Under the pieces are notes generated by a model. The model was not told the origin of the DNA. It saw only the letters and a program-made list of their open reading frames with translations, and did no database searches. From Sorghum bicolor (taxonomy: Eukaryota > Streptophyta > Magnoliopsida > Poales > Poaceae), in the NCBI RefSeq assembly GCF_000003195.3, contig NC_012873.2, positions 20,796,347-20,860,346 of the forward strand: a stretch of DNA of 64,000 bases. Direction: 5' to 3'. Each line of letters begins with the position of its first letter. Position 1 is the stretch's first letter. Shown here piece after piece: positions 1 through 9,055 of this stretch. A program made the position numbers and the translations under genes.

Positions 1-2103
1 AAGGAAGCAGAAGAAAGAGTGTTTGGCTAACCGTTCCAGCATCTCATCGATGAATGGCAACGGAAAGTGGTCTTTCTTAGTGGCCTTGTTAAGTTTTCGG
101 TAGTCTATGCACATTCTCCATCCCGTGACAGTCCGTTGAGGAATGAGTTCATTGTTGTCATTTTTAACGACCGTCATTCCTCCTTTCTTAGGAACTACTT
201 GAACGGGGCTGACCCATTCACTGTTCGGAACAGGGTAGATTATGCCCGCATGCAATAGTTTTAAGACCTCTTTCTTCACAACTTCTCTCATCGCATTATT
301 TAGCCTTCTCTGAGGCTCCCTGGAAGGTATAGCATCGGGTTCGATAGGGATGCGATGAGTGCAGAGTGCAGGACTAATTCCCTTAAGGTCTTCTAACGAG
401 TATCCTAAGACAGAGCGGCGTTCTTCTAAGACGATGATGAGTTTGGTGACTTCTTCTTCTGTCAGTTGATCACTAATGATTACCGGAGTCTCTCTATCAC
501 CATTAAGGAAGGCGTACTTAAGTCCAGAGGGAAGTGGCTTAAGTTCTATAGAGGGTTTTGGTGGTGGTTTAGATTCATCCAAGTCTAATGGTTCTTCTAA
601 TTTGTTCTCTTCTTCTTGGATGAAGTTTTCGGCGTCTTCTTCTAAGTCAGGCTGAGAAGCGTCCAGAAGAGATGCCGACATCACCTCCTTTATTGGGTCA
701 GGCTCGGGCGGGGTCTCGGCTTTAGAATTAATAGAGCCGGCAAAAGGCATAGAAAGGTCTAAGCCCTTCCCGAGGTTACCCTTGAGACGCCCTTCATGAA
801 ATCCATTTAGGAACCTCATGATGGGGTGCCCGATTAACAAGTCAACTTCTTTCATATCAAAGATAAAGAAGTTTAGCAGAATGTTGACTTTGTTAATGGA
901 GACAGGAATATTCTGTGCAATCCCACAACTCTCGACCATTTCCCCAGAGGGTAATTTAAGAAATTTGCTGGTCGGGGTTAATGGTTCCTCGCCTAGGAGT
1001 GTCAGTACTAATGATTTGGACATTAGGCTTACTCCTACAGTAGGGTCATAAAGGGATTCTATAGGAGTGGAGTTTATGACACAGGGAATGGGTGTAAAAC
1101 TCGAGAGAAGTTTGATGACATCAGATGATGTCTCAGCTTCTCTAACCCATTCATTACTCATAATAGCCGTGAGTTCTTGGGCAGTTGCCCTGAGGTAACC
1201 AGCCTCAAGATGAGCTGGGATATGGCTATTCGGAGCTCTGCGTGCTGTAGATCTCCTTTGCACAGGTTGATTCGAGACATTGCCAAAATCGGCAAATAGA
1301 TCAGTCTCGATGTTAAGTGGGTAATCCAAGGGATGAATTACTTCTTCCCTTGGAGGTGCTTGTGGTATTGGTTCAGGTTCGACAGCTTGGGTTGCGGCTA
1401 AAGGAGTTTTGGCTGTCGAAGGTTCATCCCTAGGAGTTCGATCTTCCTCAGGAGCTTCAATATGATCATCAGTGTAAGGGGTATTCTCGAGAATAGTCCC
1501 AAGAATGGCCTTACCTTCACTGATAGGTAAATGAAGGAATGCTCCCTTGGAGGCTAAATCAAGGAATTGTGCGGATTGTTGGCTAAGTCCGAGGTAAAAA
1601 TGTTGCATAAGAATTGGCTCGGTTATACCTAAGTCTGGGCCAGATGATGTTAAGTCGGTGAGACGCGCCCAGGCCGCACCTAGAGACTCCTTCCCTTCTT
1701 GCTTGAAGTCTAGGACTTCTCTACGGAGACGAGCTATTCTAGAGATGGGAAAGTAGGTGAGGCAGAATTTGGCTTGCAGCTTTTCCCATTCTCCTCCTAC
1801 ACTACCTACATAGCGAGTGTACCACCGTCTGGCCTTTCCCGTCAAAGAGAACGGAAAGAGCTTCCACTTGAGGGTAACTCGCCTCATCCCTTGGATGTGG
1901 ATGCATGAACAAAGTTGTTCGAAATCTCGTAGGTGTGTGTAAGGATTTTCATCTCCTTCTCCCGAAAAGGGATTCTCCTGAACCATCGCTATGAGACTCG
2001 GGCGAAGCTCATAGTGACAGGCCAAAATGGCTTTTGATGAACTCGCTTGCTCCAACTCAGCGCCCGTTGGAGCAGCGTAATCGAAGAGGGTTGTTTGATC
2101 CAT
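1..2103 (-). CDS. E1 gag-protease-reverse transcriptase polyprotein, open and partial
   Basis: One uninterrupted frame of 701 codons starts with ATG at 2103, 75 bases below the primer site, and leaves the window inside the reverse transcriptase. Residues about 50-175 form a retrotransposon gag domain (ENPYTHLRDFEQLC, then a WYTRY core). No CCHC zinc knuckle is visible between gag and protease. A protease-like stretch surrounds Asp353 (LYDPTVGVSLMS), followed by LLIGHPIMRFL. It aligns with the Athila-type protease core, but the usual D-x-G-A active-site context is not kept. Reverse transcriptase begins around residue 600 (WVSPVQVVPKKGG from residue 630, then MCIDYRKLNKATKKDHFPLP). The product would assemble the particle and copy the element. 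The open frame suggests a fairly recent copy, but the remaining pol lies outside the window. Confidence 0.88.
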   Translation of the reverse strand, partial: MDQTTLFDYAAPTGAELEQASSSKAILACHYELRPSLIAMVQENPFSGEGDENPYTHLRDFEQLCSCIHIQGMRRVTLKWKLFPFSLTGKARRWYTRYVGSVGGEWEKLQAKFCLTYFPISRIARLRREVLDFKQEGKESLGAAWARLTDLTSSGPDLGITEPILMQHFYLGLSQQSAQFLDLASKGAFLHLPISEGKAILGTILENTPYTDDHIEAPEEDRTPRDEPSTAKTPLAATQAVEPEPIPQAPPREEVIHPLDYPLNIETDLFADFGNVSNQPVQRRSTARRAPNSHIPAHLEAGYLRATAQELTAIMSNEWVREAETSSDVIKLLSSFTPIPCVINSTPIESLYDPTVGVSLMSKSLVLTLLGEEPLTPTSKFLKLPSGEMVESCGIAQNIPVSINKVNILLNFFIFDMKEVDLLIGHPIMRFLNGFHEGRLKGNLGKGLDLSMPFAGSINSKAETPPEPDPIKEVMSASLLDASQPDLEEDAENFIQEEENKLEEPLDLDESKPPPKPSIELKPLPSGLKYAFLNGDRETPVIISDQLTEEEVTKLIIVLEERRSVLGYSLEDLKGISPALCTHRIPIEPDAIPSREPQRRLNNAMREVVKKEVLKLLHAGIIYPVPNSEWVSPVQVVPKKGGMTVVKNDNNELIPQRTVTGWRMCIDYRKLNKATKKDHFPLPFIDEMLERLAKHSFFCFL

Positions 2104-2178
2104 TTGGATATGTGTATAAAGTTTTAAATCAAACAAAGATAACTTAACGATTTTTTTTTTAGTTAAAACAGCTACCGT

Positions 2179-2196
2179 TCCCCGGCAACGGCGCCA
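2179..2196 (-). other. E1 primer binding site, tRNA-Asp type
   Basis: Minus strand reads TGGCGCCGTTGCCGGGGA, complementary to the 3' end of plant tRNA-Asp(GUC). It lies 7 bases inside the LTR end, and the gag ATG follows 75 bases later. This fixes both orientation and LTR boundary. Confidence 0.9.
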
Positions 2197-2203
2197 GAAA
2201 GCT

Positions 2204-3549
2204 TGTTGACACCAGAAGTGGCAAACGGTTATACCGCAAGAGTACGGTAGTCAATGTAGCCTTCACCGGGAGTATTCCAGGTATCGTGATTTCCACGGGG
2301 AACGCGAAGTGAATTAACTAGGCTTTAGATCGTTAGGTGATGATCAAAGGGTCTAGGATAATGGGGTAGAGAGGTCTAACTAGTATTAATTCCTGGTCTT
2401 GGTAATTAAGTATAGTCAAGGTTTTTCACCTAACTCTTTACTGAGGGCGATACCCGAAAAGGAGGATTGAGTTAACGAAGTTTTTCACCTCCTCGTCTCC
2501 TAAGCGACTACCCTGCTCAGCCCAACTATTATTTGCAACTTGCCTACAACAGATGCGAGGAACTTTCCGCCTAGTGAGGACTGTCACTCTCACACTAGGT
2601 GTCTACACAACTGCGACAAGGAGTCCACACTGGCAAGAAGTAGTCTAGACACCACGTCTAAACTAGCTCTTGCTACCCTAAGCTTAGCTAAAGCTAAGAG
2701 CACTCAAGATCAAGCAATGTGCCAGTAAAGGATTCTTATACTTAAAGTACCAGACCAAATATTAAATACTAGAAAAGACTCAGAAGTAAGACTTACAAGA
2801 AGACCTGCTTCCGCTGAGGTGCTCCGCGAAGAAGACTCCCGACAGGCCGGGACTCCTCCTTGGAACTCCTCACTCTCTACTCACTATGATATCACTAAGC
2901 TACTAAAGTAGTTTACTCCTAAGATACATGACTCTTAAGTGAAGGAATAGGGGGGTATTTATAGTGGGAGATGGAGTAGGGGCTACTCCGGTGCCACGTC
3001 AGCGATCCGCGTCATCTTCATCATGCACCATTGGATCAAACCGACTTCACAACCGCCATCTGATCAACGGTAGAGGCAAACTAACATGTGCAACATGTGG
3101 GCAAGGTCGGTGGGAGGCCAACCGACCCTGGAACCGCCATGAAGTGGGGTCGGCCGACCCCCTATCTGGCTGGTTGGGCCCACCTGCAGTGTCCTGGAGG
3201 CTCTCTGATGTCGGTGGAGTTGAGCTGACCTGTGGGACCCACCAAAGTGGGGTCGCCCGACCCCAATTCTATGGGGTTAGGGTGTCAGCCCTGTCCTATA
3301 TGTCTTCCTCTTCATGACTATAATGTTGTCTTGGTTACTGGTGTCACTGATCTTTAGTTATTCACCCCTTCTTAGTGTTTGGACCCTTGAAAAGTACCTG
3401 TTCTTACTCCTGCAACCAAATAGTAGCATGTACATGTGGAACTAGGTTATATGTACCTATATTACTATTTTGTTTGGTTGTTTTCTCCCAAAATGAGTCT
3501 TATGTTGACGGTTATGATAGTAGAAAACATGGTATAAATACCGTCAACA
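2204..3549 (-). repeat. E1 5' LTR (1346 bp)
   Basis: On the minus strand it begins TGTTGACGGT at 3549 and ends GTGTCAACA at 2204, the 5'-TGTTG...CAACA-3' form typical of Athila and Tat LTRs. It holds a TATA motif, GC-rich segments with GTCGGCCGAC-type palindromes around 3149 and 3250, and an AT-rich start. No conserved ORF was found in it. Confidence 0.88.
2956..2963 (-). promoter_or_regulatory. TATA box of the E1 LTR
   Basis: TATAAATA on the minus strand, downstream of the GC-rich palindromic part of U3. Position and sequence fit the retrotransposon promoter; the start site itself is inferred. Confidence 0.6.
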
Positions 3550-3851
3550 GTGGGCCCCCTGGCCACCACCTTCGCGTGGTCGGTGGTGCTCTGGGCCCTG
3601 ATCCTCCTCGTGGTTACGGATTGGTCCAGTTCATTTTTTGTGGGCTTTTCTCTATTGGAGTTGGTTTGCGTCTTTTCTAAATACGAATTCTTGCATTGCG
3701 CACTTCTTGTATCTTTTGCACTTTTCCACGTGTCATACATGAAAATAGCATATATACCAAAACTCGTGGAAAGATTAGATCAAAGCCCTATTTTCTATTT
3801 ATTTTTATTTATAAAAAGATATTTATTTTTATATAATAAGCGTCGCCAACA
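3550..3851 (-). repeat. E2 3' LTR fragment
   Basis: Near-identical to 19478-19779 of the E2 5' LTR, including the shared end with minus-strand start TGTTGGCGACGC. It is cut at 3550 by E1, and the missing part should lie left of the window. Confidence 0.92.
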
Positions 3852-3867
3852 ACTCCCCCACACTTGG
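3852..3867 (-). other. E2 terminal polypurine tract
   Basis: Minus strand reads CCAAGTGTGGGGGAGT, immediately before the LTR start TGTTGG. Purine-rich and in the canonical position for priming plus-strand DNA synthesis. Confidence 0.85.
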
Positions 3868-5231
3868 TCCTTTGCTCGTCCTCGAGTGAAGGCACTTTGG
3901 ACCAAATGGGTTCATCATCCTTGTCAAAGAGCCTGCATACAGGTTATTCCAAGCTTCACCTAGGTTTGTGAACTTCAAAGTGTCTAGCACATAAATCTTT
4001 GGTGATTGAAATATGGAACAGCCTGGATTCAAGTCCTCTTGACTTTGCTCTTACTTAAGACACTTGGGTTTTTGTAAGTTTTTGAAATAAAAACATGGCT
4101 TGTGATTCCTTGAATGATTCTCTCAAATCACTCATATGTGTAAGTGGTTCCTTACCAAGGCATAGAAGATTGATGCCTTCTTAGATCTTCCTACCTCTAA
4201 AAGCTTTATCTGGATTTTTGGGTAGGTATAAAAGGTGGGCATACTTGCAGCACATATGTTGCGAAGTCAAAAACCGGACCACCAGGAGATACAAGCCTTA
4301 CGCCTTGATTGAGATTGTGCAAGTGTGTGGAAATTGTTTGTGGAATTGATGGAAATCCTAATTCTAAATATTTTTGGTCACTCCTTTTTGCATCATGACT
4401 CTCTTTTATTTTGAAGGATAAAAGAGAGAGAGAGAGGAAAATATATGGGCTCTATCTTGTGTATATTTTTCCCTCTTTTGTTTTTTTCTTTCCCATCTAT
4501 GCCTCTTTGGTTTTTTTTCCTTTGATTTTTTTTCAACTATAGCCCATATGTCTTGATGAATGGAATCAGAGAAATTTAAAGAGATGTCATGAGGACAAAA
4601 AGTAAGGAGTGAATTTGGGGATGCGAAAATCTTAGGATGAGAGTTTGGCATTTTTATTTGGTGGAAAGCTAAGACACAACTCTCAGGATAAGAGTTGGCA
4701 AAATTTTTGGTGGATGGAAGGGTGCATGTTGTGCGCGACTTCTTAGTGTAAGAGTCGGCTTTATTTGGTGGGTGTAAGTGAATCTCTAATCATGGGCGTA
4801 AGACCATAATCTCGCTTGGGTCACAACAATTTGACAAAGCTCAACATACTACAAGCAGCATATGACTGAAGGTTTCATCATGATCAAAGTATATTTGGCG
4901 TTGGTAGGTGAAAGCTTAAAACCATTAAAGGAAACTTGCCATGTGTAACTTTTGTTTTTGATAAAATAAATCTGAAGTACTTTGTAAGAGCTTAGCAAGA
5001 ATCATGTCATCCTACTATATCAGATATGTCAATTACTTAGATAAAGTGGGGTTCCTACTACAAGTGTTCATAACCTCAAGGATATTAGCAAGGATTAAAC
5101 CATATGCAAAGCAAATTTGAAACTAGGAGACATGTTAAATGGAGTTTGAAGGTAACGATATTTTAAATATTTTATTTTCGAAAAACTTTTTGGAAGGGGG
5201 AGAAGGTTGTGCAAACCGAGTTCTCGAAGAT
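3868..5231. other. E2 3' non-coding region between two polypurine tracts
   Basis: No ORF on either strand resembles a known protein here. The stretch is AT-rich with purine or pyrimidine runs, such as the agag run near 4425. It is recognisably related to 32800-34170 in E7 and to 58142-59461 in E10, for example the shared phrases around accaaggca and aaggtgggcatac. It is therefore the conserved 3' non-coding domain of these Athila-like families. Confidence 0.6.
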
Positions 5232-5248
5232 TCCCTCCCCCACACTTG
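5232..5248 (-). other. Internal polypurine-tract-like motif of E2
   Basis: Minus strand reads CAAGTGTGGGGGAGGGA, repeating the terminal tract core 1382 bases away. It lies between the 208-codon ORF and the 3' non-coding region. E7 has the same arrangement. Confidence 0.55.
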
Positions 5249-5424
5249 TTTTCTTCTCTGTCATGGTTAGTCATAATATATAAAGAAAACAAGTGCTCAT
5301 AATAACTCAAAAATATTATTGATAACTTTGAAAAGGCACATTACATTATTAAAGGGAAATAAATTAAGCAACAAAGAAGATCATGCTTGTGTCTAAACAA
5401 CGAGAAGCGTGCAGCAGATGTGGT

Positions 5425-6051
5425 CTAAAGATTTTCCACGAGGCGACCAACACCTAGGTTTTCAGCGACCTTCCTCAGCTTATTGTTGAACCTGAAATGA
5501 AACCTATTGATATCATCGCTGAGGTTCCTAATCTCAGTATGCTTCTCTTCTAGGTCGTCTTCTAAAACCCTTAGGACAGAGCGAAGGCTAGCTTGCTCGG
5601 ATTTAAGATCAGTGAGGATACAAGGATCATCCTCCTCATCGCTGCTCTCGTACTGTCCTGCACGACGCTTGATGGATGGCCGGGGCAAATGCCTCCTAAT
5701 CCTAGGGAGAGCACTGGAGGATTCGACCTCCTTGGATTTGCCAGCCTTCCGGCTACCAGCACGACTGCTAGATCCTTCACCACTAGGATTTTTCTTCTTG
5801 CGCTCTATGTTATTTGTGGTGGAACGGGCAGCAGTGGTTATGTTTGCGGCACTGTTGATGGGTGCTTTGTGGTTTGCTGGTAGGGTGGCCAAAGGATTTC
5901 TCTTTTCGTGACGGACTTTCTGCCGAGAAGAATTCTCTTGGTAGGGTGCTATATCTAGGGTTGCTACGGTCTTGGGTGCGTTGATCAGCGAGAGGGCGTA
6001 GCTAGCCATGATTAGCACTTGGGAATGGGAGAGCTTAGCAAACTTTTGCAT
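5425..6051 (-). CDS. Unassigned 208-codon ORF in the 3' half of E2
   Basis: ATG at 6051, stop at 5425, no interruption, although gag and protease of the same element contain several stops. Residues 1-25 are fairly hydrophobic with scattered Ser, Ala and Leu (MQKFAKLSHSQVLIMASYAL). Residues about 55-135 are very basic and Ser-rich (IERKKKNPSGEGSSSRAGSR and KRRAGQYESSDEEDD). Residues about 145-200 look like a coiled coil (LRSVLRVLEDDLEEKHTEIR). I do not recognise the family. It occupies the position of the env-like ORF in Athila elements but shows no similarity to the E7 ORF. A TATA-like palindrome lies about 50 bases upstream. Possible roles such as RNA or chromatin binding are guesses from composition. 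Confidence 0.5.
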   Translation of the reverse strand: MQKFAKLSHSQVLIMASYALSLINAPKTVATLDIAPYQENSSRQKVRHEKRNPLATLPANHKAPINSAANITTAARSTTNNIERKKKNPSGEGSSSRAGSRKAGKSKEVESSSALPRIRRHLPRPSIKRRAGQYESSDEEDDPCILTDLKSEQASLRSVLRVLEDDLEEKHTEIRNLSDDINRFHFRFNNKLRKVAENLGVGRLVENL

Positions 6052-6098
6052 AAGGGAGAAGAGAGAGTCTTGGTGTGATGAAAAGAGAGAGCCATGGG

Positions 6099-6256
6099 CT
6101 ATTTAAATAGGTTCTACCGAGGTCATAAAAACAGAAACAAACTTGATCGTAGGCGGGTAATTGATATTTGAACAAAAAGGAAACTTTTCAAAAAAGATTG
6201 GGCCTAATTGGTCGGGCCAGGGTTGCGTCCGCAACTGGTTGCGCCCGCACCCTGGG
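6099..6256 (-). promoter_or_regulatory. U3-like promoter module inside E2
   Basis: On the minus strand a GC-rich repeat of two units (6218-6256, core GGTTGCGCCCGCA) is followed 111 bases later by CTATTTAAATAG (6099-6110). The E2 LTR has the same repeat at 19439-19476 and its TATA box 107 bases downstream. The gene just downstream is the 208-codon ORF. A second, internal promoter is inferred, not shown. Confidence 0.45.
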
Positions 6257-6596
6257 TCCCACCAGTCAGCCCCTGTCTTTTTGGCAAGTTCTTTCTGGAC
6301 AGAGTGGATTTTAATCCCACTTACGATCAATTTTGATTCGCAGCGTATCAGAGTGATAGTGTGTGTGAAAAGAGGAAAGAATTCAAAATTCACACTATCT
6401 TGCATTTATGATAAAATTTTTTCCATGATCATGAAGGATTTTGAATTCAAACAGCATGAAACATGGGGGCACTATGGTCATATCATAAATGCAGCAAGGC
6501 CTTTTATTTTATTTATTCAAAAGAAAACAAAGATAAACTTTTACCTTTTCTTTACCTTACTTCCATCAGCGTGCCTCCATCTTTATTATTATTAAG

Positions 6597-6633
<37 letters not shown>

Positions 6634-6690
6634 TTTGAGAGACATGTGATGGATAAGATTTATTAAAAACATTTATTAGAAAACAAAAGG
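6257..6690. repeat. Non-coding spacer with AT microsatellite
   Basis: AT-rich spacer of E2 containing a (TA)n run at about 6597-6634. No protein-coding signal was seen on either strand. Confidence 0.6.
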
Positions 6691-7960
6691 GATAAATACC
6701 GATTTACCTTCGGCAAGGGCTCATCTTTATAGTCCGTGGAGCCGGACTTTTCTCCCATCACTGTTTGCTTGATGATGGCTCATCCGTCTTAGGAGGAGGA
6801 GATGGTTGGACCTTCTTGGGCTTCCATTCTAGGTGGATCACCTTGCGCAGTGTGGCGGTTTGTTCAACTTTTTCTTTTACCTTCCACACTGTCTTCTTTT
6901 GTGAGGGTTTGGGGACTTCGTCCCTCTTTTCTTGGATTTTCTTTTCGGGAGCTTCTTTCTTTTTCTGCTCCTTTTATTCTTTTTAGGAGCCGCCTTTTGC
7001 TTTGGCTCTGGCTTTTATTTTGATATTTTTGATAAGTTTTTCAGAAGTTGGGGCTGGATCTCAACTTCCCTGATGCCTTGGGGATTTGGCCCGTAGCGGA
7101 TGCGTATCATGTTGCAGGATTCTTGACGGCGTGGCCTGAATTCGAACTTCTCTTCTTGGCCATTAATGTTGAAGCGGATTTCTCTGGCTCCCACATCAAT
7201 TTGTGCTTTTGCCGTGCTCAAGAATGGCCTTCCCAGGATTAGTGGTGTCTCCTTGGTGAGTTCCATATTTAACACCACAAAATCCACGGGGACGTAATAT
7301 CCTCTGATCTTGACAGGGATGTCTTGGGCAATCCCTACTGGTTACCGAACTGACGAGTCCGCTAACTGGAGTGTCGTGTTGGTTGGTTCCAAGTTGGTGA
7401 AGTTTAGCCTATCAAAGACTGATTTCGGCATGACGCTCACTCTCGCCCCAAGATCACATAAGGCATGATCAAAATCTTGGGTGCCTATTGAGCATTTAAT
7501 TGTGGGGTAAGCAGGATCTTGCTGCTTCTCAGGTAGATGGTTGAGTATAGCTGCGCTACACTCATCTGTCAGCTTGACGACTTCTGCGGAGGGTAATGGT
7601 CGCTTGTTGTTGATGATATCCTTGATAAACTTAGCTTAGGATGGTATGTGCAAGACATCCATCAGCGGGACGCTGGCGTTTGTCTTCTCGACCAATTGCT
7701 CTTCTTCGTCCTTCTTCTTCCTCCACCTGGTGGGGAAAGGAAGCATCGTGGTGTCCCCATAAACTTCTGGAGTCAGTTCCTCATCTGATGATTCGTCTTG
7801 AGGATCAACCGGCTCAGCAGATGTTTGTTCTTGTTGACGCGGAGTCTTAGCTGTACCATGGTTAGGGTTTGGTGGATCACGAGTGGTCTTACCCCCTCTC
7901 GTGGTCACCGAACTAACATTTTCAACACCAGCAGCAGAAGCAAGCTGATCTATCTGAGAC
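6690..7960 (-). pseudogene. E2 gag C-terminus, protease and basic linker
   Basis: This continues the gag frame interrupted by E3: the reading frame at 16677 joins the one at 7960 without a shift once E3 and one GAGAC copy are removed. It begins SQIDQLASAAGVENV, then an acidic and Pro-rich gag tail. The Athila-type protease follows, with the active site as ALCDLGARVSVMP (Asp codon at 7453-7455), then VDFVVLNMELTKETPLILGR and [18 protein letters not shown] Lys/Pro-rich linker runs to about 6690. In-frame stops occur at 7636-7638, between protease halves near 7343, and at 7015-7017. No polymerase domain follows, so the element looks gag-protease only. Confidence 0.8.
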
Positions 7961-8648
7961 TGTTGATGCAAAACTGATCTGCAAACACAAAGGGCTAATA
8001 CCCAATTCAAACGTTAAGGCGTGCCAGCCGATTTGACCTTACTATCGGCAAAGGTGATAACTCGAATACTTTAGTCCTGACAACAGCGATGCGCCCGGAT
8101 GTCACGGCTAAGAGGTACTCACGCGGAACTTGAGAATACGCCGAGCTTAAGTCGACGAATTCCTAAGAACTCGTAATAAAAGGGAAAAAGTATGACGAAG
8201 TCGTCGAAAAGTAGATGCTGGAATATGAGTAAAAACGTGTGTTTGATTGATTTCTTGATTTTTTATTACAAGGTCCTAGGGTTTATATTTATACCCTGCT
8301 CAAAGAGCTACAACCAGACACGATTAGAATTCGAATTCCAAATTACACGGAATCCGTATACAAAACGATGCAAATAATTAAGGAAATAATAAAACTATCC
8401 TTCGTGACAAACCGAAACTCCTCCACATGACAACTAGCAGCTTCCGGACTCCTCCTTCGCGTCATCGGCAATCCCCTTGCCATAGTCATCGGCAGACCTT
8501 TTTACCCAGCCATCGGCACCATATTACTGCCTGTGGACTTAGTCACATTCAACCTCTCCCTCATCGGCAACCATCCTCATCAGCAACCCGCATTGTACTG
8601 CCACCCTATCCTGCCATCCTGGACACGTGCCCAAAAACGGTGTCAACA
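7961..8648 (-). repeat. E3 3' LTR (688 bp)
   Basis: Minus strand starts TGTTGACACCG and ends GCATCAACA. Same length as the partner LTR; six differences were seen, all transitions, all in the U3 third. Confidence 0.95.
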
Positions 8649-9055
8649 CATGCCCCCCAGTTTCGGAGTATAAAACTATTAATGCTCCGAAATTCTCTGC
8701 AGTAATGATGCCTTCTCCGCAATTAATGCTCCTAATCTGGTAACCGACAACCTCAATCTGGACAACTCAGATCCTAATCCCCCGCAGATTCCTCGAAATC
8801 CCCAACTTCTTAAACGGGCATCTCTCTTGGTCGTACATCGGCAACAATTCCGTTATAAAGATCTGCCGATGCTCTGACCAGGATATTCGCAAAAAACGGT
8901 TACCCCCCGTCTATCCGCCTATCGGCAAGATGACCGTTATAGAATATCGCCGATGGACCGACCAGGAGATTGCGCACAGTAAAATATCTTTAGATAATGA
9001 CCGCTTCCTGAACATTTAAATCCAGCCGATAGGAGTGTTATCGGCACTTAAACTT
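8649..9055 (-). other. E3 polypurine tract and 3' non-coding region
   Basis: The minus strand has CTGGGGGGCATG directly before the LTR, a purine-rich priming tract. The rest up to the integrase stop is non-coding and unusually rich in ATCGGC and GCCGAT. Unlike E6, no antisense extra ORF fits in this short interval. Confidence 0.75.

Larger units (their letters stand above)
1..3549 (-). mobile_element. E1: Athila-like Ty3/gypsy LTR retrotransposon, 5' part
   Basis: Read on the minus strand this is a 5' LTR, a primer binding site, a short leader and an open gag-pol frame that leaves the window on the left. The 5' LTR ends at 3549 directly against a piece of the E2 LTR, so E1 inserted into the 3' LTR of E2. 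The uninterrupted E2 LTR at 18052-19779 continues across the matching point, which places the junction exactly. The five bases after E1 are gtggg, so the other copy of the duplication should lie beyond the left edge. Athila-like assignment rests on the tRNA-Asp type primer site and the reverse transcriptase sequence. Confidence 0.9.

Noticed and set aside
2179..2196. tRNA-like sequences at the primer sites (also 18026, 56517, 63229)
   Set aside because: Only the 18-base tRNA 3' complement is present; no cloverleaf surrounds it.
5507..5911. Plus-strand ORF opposite the 208-codon ORF
   Set aside because: Shadow of the minus-strand ORF with no recognisable feature.
6597..6634. Repeat-array-like or CRISPR-like pattern
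   Set aside because: It is a TA microsatellite. No spacer-repeat array exists in the window.
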